Below are positions 16,397 through 17,632 of a stretch of DNA of 17,632 bases, one piece after another. The DNA comes from Stramenopiles sp. TOSAG23-2. Its lineage: Eukaryota; Sar. The notes under the pieces were generated by a model that was not told the DNA's origin, did no database searches, and saw nothing but the letters and a program-made list of their open reading frames with translations. Every line of letters begins with the position of its first letter. Positions within the stretch are counted from its first letter, which is position 1. The DNA is taken from assembly GCA_900128395.1 (NCBI GenBank), contig LT649635.1, positions 1-17,632 of the forward strand, read 5' to 3'. The translations under genes were made by a program, and so were the position numbers.

Positions 16397-16459
16397 ATGG
16401 GAATAATTGCAGAAGAAAACCAACAATATGTCAAGCATTGTTGGTATCAAACTATCTGA
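16397..16459 (+). other. Overlapping upstream ORF on the HemK2 transcript (putative)
   Basis: The ATG at 16397 opens a 20-codon frame ending at TGA 16457-16459. It begins 31 bases before the HemK2 ATG and ends inside the HemK2 coding sequence in another frame. Its context (A at -3, G at +4) is stronger than that of the main ATG (A at -3, T at +4). It matters only if transcription starts upstream of 16397, which cannot be seen here. Confidence 0.4.
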
Positions 16460-17102
16460 TATGCTTCGGCATTTGAAATTTTCAGACTATCAAAATGTAT
16501 ATGAACCAGCTGAAGATACATTTTTATTAATAGATGCTATTGTTAATGATAAATTATTTCTACGTATTAAAAAACCAAATATATGTGTTGAAATTGGTTG
16601 TGGAACTGGGAGTGTATCCGTTGTGTTATCAAAATTACTAAATCAGATTTTAGATATTTCGCCTTATTTTGTTCTTACTGATATTAATGCAGTAGCAGCA
16701 AATATCGCATATTCAACTTGTGTCCATAACGGTTTGAAACATTTTGACATTGTTCAAACTGATCTCTTGTCTGGTTTGGAAAAGTATTTGAAAGGAAAAA
16801 TTGATGTACTAGTATTTAACCCACCATATGTACCAACACCTTCTAGCGAAGTTGGCAAAGTTGATATTACAGCAGCATGGGCTGGTGGTATACGTGGTAG
16901 AGAAGTTATTGATCGGCTATTGCCGAAATTACCGGACCTTTTATCAACACAAGGTGTTTTTTATATATTGTTAGTTGAAGAAAATGAACCTGCTGAAATT
17001 CAAGCAATTGTACATAATTTAGGTTTAGCCTCGAAAATATTAATCAAGCAACAAGCAAAAAATGAATTTCAATTAGTCATGAAAATCTATAGAAAAATCT
17101 AG
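16428..17102 (+). CDS. N6AMT1: HemK2/N6AMT1-type eRF1 glutamine methyltransferase
   Basis: The first ATG in frame is at 16428 (224 aa). Seven upstream codons back to 16407 begin with TTG and are not used in this call. Key marks: YEPAEDTFLLIDAI (25-38), the N-terminal hallmark of eukaryotic and archaeal HemK2; EIGCGTGSVS (55-64), SAM-binding motif I; TDI (84-86), motif II region; NPPYVPTP (131-138), the catalytic NPPY; and AWAGGIRGREVIDR (150-163), diagnostic of the family. Length is close to human N6AMT1 (about 214 aa). With the activator Trm112 the enzyme methylates the Gln of the GGQ motif in release factor eRF1; in animals it is also reported to methylate histone H4 lysine. Trm112 is not in this window. 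Stop is TAG, followed directly by a (GA)n run. Confidence 0.92.
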   Translation: MSSIVGIKLSDMLRHLKFSDYQNVYEPAEDTFLLIDAIVNDKLFLRIKKPNICVEIGCGTGSVSVVLSKLLNQILDISPYFVLTDINAVAANIAYSTCVHNGLKHFDIVQTDLLSGLEKYLKGKIDVLVFNPPYVPTPSSEVGKVDITAAWAGGIRGREVIDRLLPKLPDLLSTQGVFYILLVEENEPAEIQAIVHNLGLASKILIKQQAKNEFQLVMKIYRKI

Positions 17103-17403
17103 AGTAGAGAGAGAGAGAGTGAAGTCTTGGAAATCCATGTAAATTAAAACATGTAAAAGAATTAGATCTATTTAGACAATGTCTATTACAGCTTATATAT
17201 ATATTATATCATACTTCTCGTATATAATATACATTTACTCTCGTACGAAGCTTCTATGCATATTATGCATATCATACCTATCATATGCATATATATTAAA
17301 TATATCATTTTAAATATATTTTTTGATATATGATCCGGACAATCTGTTGAGAGACCTTTGAGGTGATAAATAACTCTCTAATATAACTCTCATAGTATAT
17401 CTT
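17103..17403. other. Convergent spacer downstream of HemK2
   Basis: This 301-base spacer has a GA run (about 17103-17120), three TCGTA/TACGA words at about 17218-17250, the hairpin tatgcat-att-atgcata (17255-17271), and a bulged stem at 17349-17378. It is convergent with the partial minus-strand frame. No RNA gene was recognised. Confidence 0.5.
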
Positions 17404-17631
17404 TTAGGTAAATATTTCTGTATGTTTGCCTTTCATTGATGCAATCGAGTATTTGCACGATCTTCTGCTAAACGTGAGACCATAAAAATCTATTTTTCTT
17501 TTACTAGTCTCGTCTATATTAATATCCTCAAGCATTTTGTCATATTTACATGTTTTTTTTTTTATTTTATTTTTTATGTTCCCCTCAAATATTGGTTGAA
17601 ATCTCTGGTCTAAGTATGGAGTAGTTGTATA
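17404..17631 (-). CDS. C-terminal piece of an unrecognised protein (partial, 5' cut by window edge)
   Basis: On the minus strand one frame is open from the window edge to a TAA at 17404-17406, giving 75 residues; the other two minus frames are closed early. The peptide runs from PYLDQRFQPIFEG near its start to a basic end (SMKGKHTEIFT) and contains a Lys-rich stretch (IKNKIKKKTCKYDK). I recognise no family. In sequence this AT-rich a 75-codon open frame is unlikely in non-coding DNA, and its position continues the alternating gene order, so I call it a real gene end with moderate confidence. Confidence 0.5.
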   Translation of the reverse strand, partial: YTTTPYLDQRFQPIFEGNIKNKIKKKTCKYDKMLEDINIDETSKRKIDFYGLTFSRRSCKYSIASMKGKHTEIFT

Positions 17632-17632
17632 A

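Larger units (their letters stand above)
15593..16427. promoter_or_regulatory. Divergent spacer / presumed shared promoter of EF-hand and HemK2 genes
   Basis: This 835-base spacer is the longest in the window. The segment 15770-16200 is a GC-richer island. It has about nine CTAG tetramers, the palindrome gtagctagctac (15840-15851), a taccac/gtggta hairpin (15815-15834), 9-bp tandem units at 15885-15911 and 16141-16170, and ctctata/tatagag arms (16008-16014 / 16042-16048). A + frame at 15801-16007 has no ATG start and no family signature and is not called. An upstream ATG at 16397 opens a short frame overlapping the HemK2 start. Confidence 0.55.

Noticed and set aside
16407-16427. N-terminal extension of HemK2 starting at TTG
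   Set aside because: Seven extra codons begin with TTG; the in-frame ATG at 16428 fits eukaryotic initiation and the family's N-terminus.

Overview
The window is a compact, AT-rich stretch of nuclear DNA from a unicellular eukaryote. Nine complete protein genes are each one uninterrupted reading frame with no visible intron. A gene end sits at each edge: one on + (3-98) and one on - (17404-17631). TAA, TAG and TGA all end genes, so the standard code fits. In-frame Asn, Gln, Ser and Asp tracts are common. The gene set (MRNIP, Cdt2, Dnmt2, FKBP15, F-box/JmjC, HemK2 and a peroxisomal kappa-GST-like protein) is plainly eukaryotic. A stramenopile-type alga or related protist is my best guess, but the sequence alone does not settle the lineage.

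Layout, left to right: acidic C-terminus of an unknown gene (+); MRNIP-like zinc-ribbon protein (-); Cdt2/DTL WD40 protein (+); Dnmt2/TRDMT1 tRNA cytosine-5 methyltransferase (+); FKBP15-like WH1/FKBP/coiled-coil protein (-); DsbA-fold kappa-GST/HCCA-isomerase-like enzyme with a C-terminal SRL (+); F-box + JmjC oxygenase (-); tetraspanin-like four-TM protein (+); protein with two pairs of EF-hands (-); HemK2/N6AMT1 methyltransferase (+); C-terminal piece of an unrecognised gene (-). Orientation alternates strictly apart from the Cdt2-Dnmt2 pair, giving four divergent (shared promoter) and five convergent (shared 3') spacers.

The genes do not form one pathway. Two themes recur: genome maintenance (MRNIP and Cdt2 share a divergent spacer) and modification of the translation machinery (Dnmt2 on tRNA, HemK2 on eRF1). 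No mobile element, CRISPR array, rRNA or tRNA was found.

The most unusual signal lies between genes. Convergent spacers are rich in TCGTA/TACGA pentamers and small hairpins. Divergent spacers and the one co-directional spacer instead carry GC-richer islands made of CTAG palindromes, CCAGG/CTGG words and short tandem repeats (9-bp and 16-bp units). Several inverted repeats overlap so that only one of two hairpins can form at a time. Other points worth a look are an overlapping uORF on HemK2, a PTS1-like tail on the DsbA-fold enzyme, twin WD[DE][YF]LSDDD motifs in the MRNIP homologue, and an altered CFT motif plus an insertion in Dnmt2.
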